A stretch of DNA of 64,000 nucleotides, taken from NCBI GenBank assembly GCA_017472735.1, contig JAFUOD010000008.1:1-64000 (forward strand), in the 5' to 3' direction. This document shows positions 1 through 7,008 of this stretch, one piece after another. A model generated the notes under the pieces. That model saw nothing but the letters and a program-made list of their open reading frames with translations. It was not told the DNA's origin and did not search any database. A program made the translations under genes and the position numbers. The first letter of the stretch is position 1. The number at the start of each line of letters is the position of its first letter. Origin of the DNA: Oscillospiraceae bacterium. GTDB taxonomy: Bacteria; Bacillota; Clostridia; Oscillospirales; Ruminococcaceae.

Positions 1-9
1 GAATCACAG

Positions 10-57
10 CCCACGCTTATGGTATAATGTATCATAGGAAAGTATTGTAAGCGTGGG
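10..57 (+). promoter_or_regulatory. Palindrome around the recombinase promoter
   Basis: Perfect 10-bp inverted repeat CCCACGCTTA (10-19) and TAAGCGTGGG (48-57) encloses a TATAAT -10 box at 23-28. Any -35 box would lie at the window edge and cannot be seen. The arms bracket the core promoter, so an operator or a recombinase-binding site is plausible; a 28-nt hairpin loop is less likely to terminate transcription. Confidence 0.55.
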
Positions 58-83
58 TTGTTTCACGAACAGGAGGATTTTTA

Positions 84-1697
84 ATGAAACAACCGTACAA
101 TACAGCACTATATATGAGACTCAGCCGTGACGATGAAAATTTTGGCGACAGCGTATCCATTGAGACCCAGCGCACCATTTTACAGCAGTACGCAAAGGAA
201 CAGGAGCTTCATGTGGTTGGCGAGTTCGTCGATGACGGATGGAGTGGAACTACGTTTGAAAGACCGAATTTCAAGCGAATGATGGAGGAAGTGGAGGCAG
301 GGCGAGTAAACTGCATTGTCACCAAAGACCTCAGCCGCTTCGGGCGTGACCATATCATGGTCGGCTACTATCTGGAATATGTGTTCCCGGAGAAGCAGGT
401 ACGCTATATCGCCGTATCTGAGAACGAGGACACAAAGAAGGGTTTGTCCGATTTCGTGCCGTTCAAAAATCTGTTCAATGAATGGCTGGCAAAAGATACC
501 AGCCGCAAGGTCAAGACCGCACTTCATGCCAAGTATGCCGCAGGAGAACGCACCTTCACCTATGCACCCCTCGGATATATCCGACATCCCGAAATCAAGA
601 ACGCACTTGTAATTGACGTTGAGACACGCTGGATTATTGAGAAAATCTTTGATCTCGCTGTCAATGGCGCAGGTGCAGCCAAGATTACAAGGACTTTGGT
701 GGAAGAACAGGTTCCGACTGCCGGATGGCTGAACTTTCAGCGATATGGGAAATTTGCTCATATCTACGAGGGCGCACCTGCTGAAAAGTCTTATGCGTGG
801 ACGGTATCACAGATCAAGAGCATCCTAAAAGACGAGACCTATATCGGCAACAGCGTACACAACAAGCAGACCAACATTTCTTACAAGAACAAGAAAAAGG
901 TACGCAAGCCGCAGGAAGAATGGTTCAGAGTGGAGAACACCCACGAGGCTATTATCTCCAAGGAAGTCTTTGAACAGGTGCAAACGCAGATCGCCAGCCG
1001 CCGCAGACAGCAGAAGGACGCTACCACACAGATATTTGCAGGACTTGTCCGCTGCGCTGATTGTGGATGGTCAATGAGCTTCGGCACAAACAAGCAGAAC
1101 AGTAAACCGTACAGCTATTTCAACTGTACCTCTTACAGACAGCTTGGCAAGGTCAGCGGTGTCTGCTCCGCACACTATATCCGCTATGACTACCTCTACA
1201 CCTACGTTCTATCCAGAATACAGGATTTGTCGAGACAGGCACAGGTAGATGAAAAGGAGCTTCTGCGTCGAATACTGAAAGCCAGCGAACAGGAGCTTGC
1301 CGCCAACGCCAAAAAGCAGAGCGCAGAGCTGACAAGAGCCGAGAAGCGCAGAACAGAGGTTGACCGCAAGTTTGCGAAGCTGTATGAGGACTGGTCGGAC
1401 GGACGTATCACGGAGTACAACTTCAACATGATGTCTCAGAAATATCAGACCGAGCAGCAGGAGCTTGTAGAGAAGATCGAAAGGCTGTCTGTCGAGCTTG
1501 AATCTGAAAAGCAAACAACTGTCGATGCGGAGACGTGGATTTCTCTTATCAAGCAATACGCTAACCCCATCGAACTGACAGCGGAGCTTCTGAATACGCT
1601 GATTGAAAAGATCGTTGTTCACGAAGCAACCACCGTGGACGGTATGCGTGAGCAGAATATTGACATCTACTACCGCTTTATCGGCAAAATTGAGTAA
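84..1697 (+). CDS. Large serine recombinase (TnpX/TndX-like integrase)
   Basis: Site-specific DNA recombinase of the large serine family, which moves integrative elements through a covalent serine-DNA intermediate. The N-terminal resolvase domain (about 5-150) has the likely nucleophile Ser14 in the stretch YMRLSRDD and the Arg-rich motif DLSRFGRD at 82-89. A recombinase domain follows (about 155-300), then a zinc ribbon with Cys324, Cys327, Cys348 and Cys361, a coiled-coil stretch (about 390-480) and a C-terminal tail like those of transposon recombinases. The start follows AGGAGG at 71-76. At 537 residues it is full length. It lies at the extreme right end of its element, as in Tn4451/Tn5397-type elements; cargo would lie upstream of the window. 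Confidence 0.93.
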   Translation: MKQPYNTALYMRLSRDDENFGDSVSIETQRTILQQYAKEQELHVVGEFVDDGWSGTTFERPNFKRMMEEVEAGRVNCIVTKDLSRFGRDHIMVGYYLEYVFPEKQVRYIAVSENEDTKKGLSDFVPFKNLFNEWLAKDTSRKVKTALHAKYAAGERTFTYAPLGYIRHPEIKNALVIDVETRWIIEKIFDLAVNGAGAAKITRTLVEEQVPTAGWLNFQRYGKFAHIYEGAPAEKSYAWTVSQIKSILKDETYIGNSVHNKQTNISYKNKKKVRKPQEEWFRVENTHEAIISKEVFEQVQTQIASRRRQQKDATTQIFAGLVRCADCGWSMSFGTNKQNSKPYSYFNCTSYRQLGKVSGVCSAHYIRYDYLYTYVLSRIQDLSRQAQVDEKELLRRILKASEQELAANAKKQSAELTRAEKRRTEVDRKFAKLYEDWSDGRITEYNFNMMSQKYQTEQQELVEKIERLSVELESEKQTTVDAETWISLIKQYANPIELTAELLNTLIEKIVVHEATTVDGMREQNIDIYYRFIGKIE

Positions 1698-1701
1698 AAA
1701 C

Positions 1702-1760
1702 AAAGATATGAGTGCCTATGCAAATGGGCGTAGGCACTCATACATAACCAATATCTTTAG
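1702..1760. repeat. Nested inverted repeats at the element right end
   Basis: Outer arms AAAGATAT (1702-1709) and ATATCTTT (1751-1758) surround inner arms ATGAGTGCCTA (1708-1718) and TAGGCACTCAT (1731-1741), all perfect. The structure starts 5 bp after the recombinase stop and ends at the point where homology to an XRE regulator begins. It may be both a terminator and part of the attachment site; the exact crossover cannot be read from one end alone. Confidence 0.6.
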
Positions 1761-1781
1761 GTACGGGAAACGGGAACATCA

Positions 1782-2159
1782 ATGCCCGATGTAGCCCTAT
1801 TGCCCGAGATCGCAAACATTTTTGACGTAACTATCGATTCACTTTTTAGCAACGAAAAAGAGCCGGAGGTTCAAATGGTTCCTGTGGAAAACCGCAAGAA
1901 AATCGATGAGATGTATCTTCGTGTCAATATTATCGACGGTGGTGATAAGATCAAGGTCAATGTACCAATGGCACTTTTGATAGTGTGCTTAGAAGCGGGA
2001 ATCCCGGTTGAAAGCATGGTAAGCGTTGGCGATACGAAGGTAGATATGTCAAAGATCGACCTGCACAAGATAATCGACCTCGCAGAAAGAGGGATCATAG
2101 GCAAAATTGTCGAGATCGAGGGAGAGGACGGCGCAAGTGTTGTTGTTGAGGTCTGCTGA
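1782..2159 (+). CDS. Truncated XRE regulator with SHOCT/YvlB-like C-terminus
   Basis: The frame reads back upstream of this ATG as RETGTSMPDVALLPEIA, which matches the end of an XRE helix-turn-helix (usual pattern SRWE-G-S-PD--LLP-IA). It hits a stop at 1758 inside the element end. The DNA-binding half is therefore missing, and the recombinase element is the obvious cause. What remains is the HTH tail, a linker and a conserved domain (about 45-125, RVNIIDGGDKIKVNVP) resembling the SHOCT-like N-terminus of YvlB/LiaX proteins. No good ribosome site precedes 1782, so translation is uncertain. Its stop overlaps the next start (TGATG), so the pair was once coupled. Confidence 0.6.
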   Translation: MPDVALLPEIANIFDVTIDSLFSNEKEPEVQMVPVENRKKIDEMYLRVNIIDGGDKIKVNVPMALLIVCLEAGIPVESMVSVGDTKVDMSKIDLHKIIDLAERGIIGKIVEIEGEDGASVVVEVC

Positions 2160-2434
2160 TGAGAGTTAATGTTAAAGAATCAAGCGGCAAAAGATTTAAT
2201 ATCGCTTTCCCGTCGGGACTCATTTTTAATCCCGTCATGGCAACAATTTCGTGCAGTGCCGCAAACCGCGCGATCGAAGAAAACACCGAGGATACAGAAA
2301 TCAAGCTCACTCCCAAGCAAATGAGGGTTTTATTTAAAGCATTGAATGAAGCCTCGAAGCAGCTTAAAAGAGATAACCTTCCGCTTGTTGAGGTAGTGTC
2401 AGAAGACGGCGAAAACGTAACAGTAATACTGTAA
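2159..2434 (+). CDS. Small SHOCT/YvlB-like domain protein
   Basis: A 91-residue soluble protein starting inside the stop of the truncated regulator (TGATG overlap), so expression was probably coupled to it. The central part KLTPKQMRVLFKALNEASKQ is helical and the ends are beta-rich. This arrangement resembles the small partner of YvlB/LiaX-like stress proteins, but I cannot name it. With the upstream regulator broken, its own expression may be reduced or may depend on read-through from the element. A strong terminator follows 5 bp downstream. Confidence 0.65.
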   Translation: MRVNVKESSGKRFNIAFPSGLIFNPVMATISCSAANRAIEENTEDTEIKLTPKQMRVLFKALNEASKQLKRDNLPLVEVVSEDGENVTVIL

Positions 2435-2438
2435 ATTA

Positions 2439-2465
2439 AAAACCACCAGTTCAACTGGTGGTTTT
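2439..2465. terminator. Bidirectional terminator
   Basis: Perfect 13-bp stem AAAACCACCAGTT / AACTGGTGGTTTT around a single C, with A and T tracts on the two sides. It serves the convergent genes on both sides. Confidence 0.9.
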
Positions 2466-2468
2466 AGT

Positions 2469-3203
2469 TTAATGCCTCTCATCAAAATTTGAATACATCT
2501 CGCAAAATCTGCCTGCAAACGCGGGCGGCTCATCAGCGGCATAAAGGTGCGAAATATCGCCAAATGCCGAGCATCTGAAAATCGCAATGCCGTCCTCTCG
2601 TTCCTCGGTGTTAAGCGTTGTTACCGAGGACGGTGCAGCCATCGTTCCGTGCAAAAGCGCAATAGGGGATATGTTCAAAAGATGTCCCAGCAAAAAGCAC
2701 TCAAGCCCAAAGTGGCAGAACAAAACAACGGTGTCCATGTTCGGCTCGATCGCATCGTAATATCTTCCGTTGCGCTTATATCCGTGGCGCTCCAAAAGCT
2801 CGTCAAGTCCGTCGGTTACTTCTTTATAAAGCTCGGGCATTTTGCCCTCTTTTAAAAAATCAACATTCATAAAGTTATCGGCGTCAAAAAGACCGTCGAT
2901 CTTTGTATAAAACGAGGGCAAAAAGTCCCACGAGATCGTCGTTCTGTCCTCGGGTATGTAAGGCACCTTAACTTGACAGTGACCGAACTCCTTAAGCCAG
3001 TCGCATATAACCGCCTCACGCCCCATTTTATTTAGTGTTAACGAGGCTGTATCCTTTGCTCTGCCCAACGGTGAACAGTAAAACGCCTTTACATCAAGCT
3101 TGGTCAATCGTTTAGATAAAAGCTCTGCTTCCTTCCATCCTTTTTCGGTCAGCGAATCTATAGAATAGTCAGGGTCTGCGTGTCTAACGATTATCAGTTT
3201 CAT
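2469..3203 (-). CDS. Histidine phosphatase family protein
   Basis: Branch-1 histidine phosphatase (phosphoglycerate-mutase-like fold). The N-terminal motif LIIVRHADPD contains the RH pair whose histidine takes the phosphate (His8). The second catalytic histidine is probably in VVLFCHFGLE (about 170). At 244 residues it is somewhat longer than small phosphatases of the family, with an insert around 90-130. Substrate cannot be told from sequence. The start has AAGGAG upstream. It is a single gene, divergent from galE and convergent with the gene at 2159. Confidence 0.85.
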   Translation of the reverse strand: MKLIIVRHADPDYSIDSLTEKGWKEAELLSKRLTKLDVKAFYCSPLGRAKDTASLTLNKMGREAVICDWLKEFGHCQVKVPYIPEDRTTISWDFLPSFYTKIDGLFDADNFMNVDFLKEGKMPELYKEVTDGLDELLERHGYKRNGRYYDAIEPNMDTVVLFCHFGLECFLLGHLLNISPIALLHGTMAAPSSVTTLNTEEREDGIAIFRCSAFGDISHLYAADEPPAFAGRFCEMYSNFDERH

Positions 3204-3275
3204 AAAATCAACTCCTTATGTGTGAATTATACCATTCAGCGCCTTTGTTGTCCAGTATTTTGTTTTTTTAACGCC

Positions 3276-3304
3276 TTGAAATTTCCTTGCCGCTGTGTTA
3301 TTAT
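3276..3304 (+). promoter_or_regulatory. galE promoter
   Basis: TTGAAA (3276-3281), 17-bp spacer, TATTAT (3299-3304). Confidence 0.75.
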
Positions 3305-3342
3305 AAAATCTGAATCTGATGATACCGAAAGGAAGCGTTTTA

Positions 3343-4365
3343 ATGTCTATTCTTGTAACAGGCGGTGCCGGATATATCGGCTCGCATACAGTTCTTGAAC
3401 TTTTAGAAAAAGGCGAAAAGGTCGTCGTTTTCGATAACCTTGTTAACTCCTGCGAGGAATCTTTGAACCGCGTTCAAAAACTCACAGGCAAGTCTTTAAA
3501 ATTTTACGAGGCTGATATGCTTGACCGCACAGCTATGGATAAAATCTTCGACGAAAACCCCGACATTACCGCAGTCATCCATTTTGCAGGTCTCAAAGCT
3601 GTGGGTGAATCGGTTGCAAAGCCTATTGAATACTATTACAACAACATTTGCGGCACACTCGTTTTAATCGAGGCTATGAAAGCTCACAATTGCAAAAACA
3701 TCATCTTCAGTTCGTCCGCAACCGTTTACGGCATCCCCGAAACTCCCTGTATAACCGAGCTTTTCCCCAAGGGTCAGTGCTCCAACCCTTATGGCTGGAC
3801 AAAAAGCATGATCGAACAGATCTTAACAGATATTCAGACCTCAGACCCCGAATGGAATGTCGTTTTGCTCCGTTATTTCAACCCCATCGGCGCTCACAAA
3901 TCGGGCGAGATCGGCGAGGATCCTCAGGGTATCCCCAATAATTTGGTGCCTTACATTGCTCAGGTCGCAGTCGGCAGACGAGAACACCTAAACATATACG
4001 GAAATGACTACAACACCCCCGACGGCACAGGCGTGCGTGACTATATCCATGTTGTAGACCTCGCTTTGGGTCACATCAAATCGCTTGATAAGCTTAACGA
4101 AATGAACGGCGGCGTTAAAACTTATAACCTCGGCACAGGCAAAGGCTATTCTGTTTTAGACGTTTTGCACGCTTATGAAAAAGCCTGCGGAAAAGAGCTC
4201 CCTTACGTCATCGCTCCCAGGCGCCCCGGCGACATCGACGGCTTCTATTCCGACCCCTCTCTTGCAAAAGAGGAGCTTGGCTGGCAAGCTCAGTATGACA
4301 TCGATGAAATGTGCCGTGATTCATGGAACTGGCAAAGCAAAAACCCCCATGGATACAAGGGTTAG
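3343..4365 (+). CDS. galE: UDP-glucose 4-epimerase GalE
   Basis: Interconverts UDP-glucose and UDP-galactose (Leloir pathway, cell-wall and capsule sugars) using bound NAD. The Rossmann motif GGAGYIG is at 7-13, the SSSATVYG motif at 123-130, and the Tyr150-x3-Lys154 catalytic pair in YGWTK. I place the start at 3343 rather than the upstream ATG at 3319 because AAAGGA (3328-3333) is correctly spaced for it and the protein then begins MSILVTGGAG like other GalE. Length is 340 residues, as usual. It has its own promoter and no operon partner. Confidence 0.95.
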   Translation: MSILVTGGAGYIGSHTVLELLEKGEKVVVFDNLVNSCEESLNRVQKLTGKSLKFYEADMLDRTAMDKIFDENPDITAVIHFAGLKAVGESVAKPIEYYYNNICGTLVLIEAMKAHNCKNIIFSSSATVYGIPETPCITELFPKGQCSNPYGWTKSMIEQILTDIQTSDPEWNVVLLRYFNPIGAHKSGEIGEDPQGIPNNLVPYIAQVAVGRREHLNIYGNDYNTPDGTGVRDYIHVVDLALGHIKSLDKLNEMNGGVKTYNLGTGKGYSVLDVLHAYEKACGKELPYVIAPRRPGDIDGFYSDPSLAKEELGWQAQYDIDEMCRDSWNWQSKNPHGYKG

Positions 4366-4554
4366 ACCCATAATTTACCGCTTTAATTCACAGAAATTTT
4401 ACAAAATTCCTGCAATATTTTTCGCCCTTTTGCACCCTGCCCAAAATTAAACAAAAATCTTTGTATTAATTGGCAATAGTAAAATGGGGCCAAGTTATGT
4501 ATAATATATCTATCAAAGCGATATTTTCGCTTAATTTTAAGGAGGAAAAAGAAA

Positions 4555-4782
4555 ATGAAAAAGTTACTCGCTATGCTTTTGGCTCTCGTAATGGCTCTTT
4601 CCATGCTCACCATGGCTGTTTTTGCTGAACCCAGCACTGATGAAGAAGAGGATGTTAACGTTCCTGCTGTTGACGAAACTCCCGAAGAGACTCCTGAAGA
4701 GAACCCTGCAACCGGTCTTGCTTTGGCAGTAGTTCCCATGGTTCTTGCAGGCGCTGCAGTTGCAGTTTCCAAGAAGCACTAA
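4555..4782 (+). CDS. 75-aa secreted mini-protein with NPxTG sorting signal
   Basis: Signal peptide 1-24 (MKKLLAMLLALVMALSM..., likely cleavage after AVFA), then an acidic Glu/Pro/Thr-rich segment (25-49), the pentapeptide NPATG at 50-54, a hydrophobic helix (55-71) and the basic tail SKKH. This is the layout of a sortase substrate: pentapeptide, membrane span, positive tail. If cleaved at NPAT|G the anchored product is only about 29 residues, far smaller than ordinary surface proteins. A TATAAT at 4500-4505 and GGAGGAAA upstream support expression. Two sortases are encoded about 33-35 kb away. A plain two-span membrane peptide is the alternative reading. Confidence 0.8.
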   Translation: MKKLLAMLLALVMALSMLTMAVFAEPSTDEEEDVNVPAVDETPEETPEENPATGLALAVVPMVLAGAAVAVSKKH

Positions 4783-4807
4783 TTTGAGAATTGTTTAAAA
4801 GCAAAAG

Positions 4808-4840
4808 AACGCTGAGGTTTATCCTCGGCGTTTGTTTTTT
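4808..4840 (+). terminator. Terminator after the NPxTG gene
   Basis: Stem AACGCTGAGG (4808-4817) / CCTCGGCGTT (4823-4832), followed by a T-rich run. Confidence 0.85.
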
Positions 4841-4916
4841 TAATTGAAGTTTTAAACAACTTTTTTGTTTTAATGTTTTTGTTTGTGTTAAAATCGACAG
4901 ACTTCGTTTTATTTCG

Positions 4917-4945
4917 TTGACAATTTAACTTACAAATGCTAAAAT
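4917..4945 (+). promoter_or_regulatory. xpt promoter
   Basis: TTGACA (4917-4922), exact 17-bp spacer, TAAAAT (4940-4945). Transcription would start near 4951 and leave a leader of about 140 nt before xpt. Confidence 0.85.
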
Positions 4946-4950
4946 AAATA

Positions 4951-5066
4951 ACAGTTTACCAATATGGCGCAGATTCTTTTTCGTATCTTTTTCTTATTGG
5001 TCAAACTCCGAAGAAAACGGGTTTGACGGTCTTTTCTTGTTCAGTTAAGTAAAAGCCGTCTTTTTT
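4951..5066 (+). promoter_or_regulatory. Structured attenuator leader of xpt
   Basis: Three helices share edges. Stem 1: ACCAATA (4958-4964) / TATTGGT (4995-5001). Stem 2: GTCAAACTCCG (5000-5010) / CGGGTTTGAC (5018-5027). Stem 3, the terminator: GACGG-CTTTT (5025-5035) / AAAAGCCGTC (5051-5060), then six T. Stems 1/2 overlap at 5000-5001 and stems 2/3 at 5025-5027, so neighbouring stems compete. This is typical of a leader that switches between termination and read-through. I do not see the conserved core of the purine riboswitch usually found before xpt, so the ligand or binding protein is unknown. Confidence 0.65.
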
Positions 5067-5091
5067 ATTTCGTTTAAAGGAGCGTATTAAA

Positions 5092-5667
5092 ATGCAGGCG
5101 CTTATCGACAGAATTTTAGCAGATGCCGAGATACTTCCCGGTAACATCATAAAAGTCGGCGGATTTTTAAATCATCAGTATAATACTGACCTTCTTCGTG
5201 AAATGGGTAAAGAGGTAGCACGCCTTTATGCAAACGAGGGTGTAACAAAAATCGTCACGATTGAGGCTTCGGGCATTGCCTTTGCCGCTGCTGTCGCCCT
5301 TGAAATGAACGTTCCTTTTGTCTTTGCAAAAAAGCATTCAACAGCCAACCTCGGAGGAGAGGTTTATTCTGCCACGGTTCATTCATACACTCATAATAAA
5401 GACTATAACATCATCATTCCCAAGGCGTATTTGTCCCAAAACGACTGCGTCTTGATTCTTGATGATTTTTTGGCAAAGGGTGCGGCAGCACGCGGCCTTA
5501 TCGAAATAATTAAGGCTTCGGGTGCTAAGCTTGCAGGCGTTTGCACACAAATCGAAAAAGGCTTCCAGGGCGGGGGAGACGAGCTGCGTGATCTTGGTAT
5601 CAGGGTTGATGCGCTTGCTCTTGTTGAATCCATGTCCGAGGGAAGCATTACTTTCCGTCAGGACTGA
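5092..5667 (+). CDS. xpt: Xanthine phosphoribosyltransferase
   Basis: Transfers ribose-5-phosphate from PRPP to xanthine, giving XMP in purine salvage (cytoplasm). The 191-residue length and N-terminus (LPGNIIKVGGFLNHQ) match Xpt. The PRPP loop is CVLILDDFLAKGAAA (119-133), with the paired Asp residues in the expected place. AAAGGAG lies before the ATG. It sits behind a termination-controlled leader and just ahead of a nucleoside-type ABC transporter, so purine limitation probably controls it. Some HPRT-like activity on guanine cannot be excluded. Confidence 0.93.
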   Translation: MQALIDRILADAEILPGNIIKVGGFLNHQYNTDLLREMGKEVARLYANEGVTKIVTIEASGIAFAAAVALEMNVPFVFAKKHSTANLGGEVYSATVHSYTHNKDYNIIIPKAYLSQNDCVLILDDFLAKGAAARGLIEIIKASGAKLAGVCTQIEKGFQGGGDELRDLGIRVDALALVESMSEGSITFRQD

Positions 5668-5744
5668 GCCTTGGCGGATTTTCTTATTCTTGATGTAAAA
5701 GCAATTTTACATATATTTTCTTACAATTTAGGAGGATTTTTAAA

Positions 5745-6968
5745 ATGAAGAAGTTATTATCCATGCTTCTTGCTCTTGCAATGCTTCTTACTTGTATGGT
5801 AGCATTCTCTGCTTGCGGCGATGAAGCAGCAAACAACTCCGGCGAACTCACACTCGAAAACGTTAAGGTTGGCGCTATCTACATCACCAGCCAGAACGAC
5901 ACTGCAGGTTATACCTTTGCTCATCACAACGGCATCACTACCGCTATGGAAAAGCTCGGTATTCCCGCAGAAAATCTCTACATCGTTGACAACGTTGCAG
6001 AAGATGATACGGCTGTATCAAATGCTATCGACACCCTTGCGGGCAAGGGCTGTAACATCATCTTCGGTATCAGCTTCGGCTACCTCAACGCAATGAATGA
6101 TGCTGCCGCTAAGGAAGAATACGCAAACATTGCATTTTCCCATGCAACAGGTTACCTTGCAAACGAGACCAACTTCAACAACTACTTCGGCAGAATCTAT
6201 CAGGCAAGATATCTTGCAGGTATCGCTGCCGGTCTTAAGTCTTTAGAACTTGGCAACGATGCTTTGGGTTACGTTGCAGCATACGGCACCGAATACGCTG
6301 AAACCTGCTCCGGTATCAACGCATTCACGATGGGCGCTCTTTCTGTTAACCCCAATGCTCAGGTTTATGTTAAAACCATCAACGCATGGGCAGACGAAAC
6401 CATGGAAAAGCAGGCTGCAGAAAGCCTTATCAACACCTATAATGTCTGCGTAATCGCTCAGCACTGTGACTCTGCACAGCCTCAGCTTGTTGCTGCAAAT
6501 GCAGGCGTATTCGGCTGCGGTTACAACTCCGATATGACCGAACAGGCTCCTACATCTCACATCACCGCTCCCATCTGGAACTGGGATGTTTACTATGCAG
6601 AAGCAATCAAGGCAGCTGTTAATGCTCCTGCTTCCGAATTTGTAAATAACATCGGCATCTACTACGGCGGTCTTAAGGAAGGCTTTGTGGATATTTCTCC
6701 CATCAATGCAGCAGCTGCTTCCGAGGGTACCGAAGAAATCGTTTCCTTGGTTAAGGATCTCATCATCAGCGGTGAATGGGATGTATTCTCCGGCGTTAAG
6801 CTTTCCTACACTCAGGATGCTGACGGCAACTGGACGATCGTTAAGACCGATGCAGACCTTGTTACCAACACAGGTGAAGTTATTGTTACCGCCGGCGGCG
6901 CTTCTGTTGACGACGGCGTTATCAAGGGCAGCATGAATTATTATGTTGCAGGCGTTGTAGCTGAATAA
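5745..6968 (+). CDS. BMP-family nucleoside-binding lipoprotein
   Basis: Extracellular solute-binding protein of the BMP/PnrA family, which binds purine nucleosides for ABC import. A lipoprotein signal ends at FSAC with Cys24 as the acylated residue; Lgt, encoded at 25.1 kb, would modify it. The mature part (25-407) begins with LTLENVKVGAIYI and has the family's periplasmic-binding fold. It is the first gene of a four-gene transporter set (binding protein, double ATPase, two permeases) 77 bp after xpt. That supports purine nucleoside or nucleobase transport, although family members carry other nucleosides too. Confidence 0.9.
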   Translation: MKKLLSMLLALAMLLTCMVAFSACGDEAANNSGELTLENVKVGAIYITSQNDTAGYTFAHHNGITTAMEKLGIPAENLYIVDNVAEDDTAVSNAIDTLAGKGCNIIFGISFGYLNAMNDAAAKEEYANIAFSHATGYLANETNFNNYFGRIYQARYLAGIAAGLKSLELGNDALGYVAAYGTEYAETCSGINAFTMGALSVNPNAQVYVKTINAWADETMEKQAAESLINTYNVCVIAQHCDSAQPQLVAANAGVFGCGYNSDMTEQAPTSHITAPIWNWDVYYAEAIKAAVNAPASEFVNNIGIYYGGLKEGFVDISPINAAAASEGTEEIVSLVKDLIISGEWDVFSGVKLSYTQDADGNWTIVKTDADLVTNTGEVIVTAGGASVDDGVIKGSMNYYVAGVVAE

Positions 6969-7008
6969 TTTTTCTTAAACAATTTTTCATCGAAAGGATG
7001 TTCACATT

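Noticed and set aside
35-1697. Other frames on both strands in the recombinase
   Set aside because: All lack ribosome sites and overlap a complete recombinase.
4951-5091. Classical purine riboswitch before xpt
   Set aside because: The three-way-junction core with its conserved loop bases could not be located, though the location is right.
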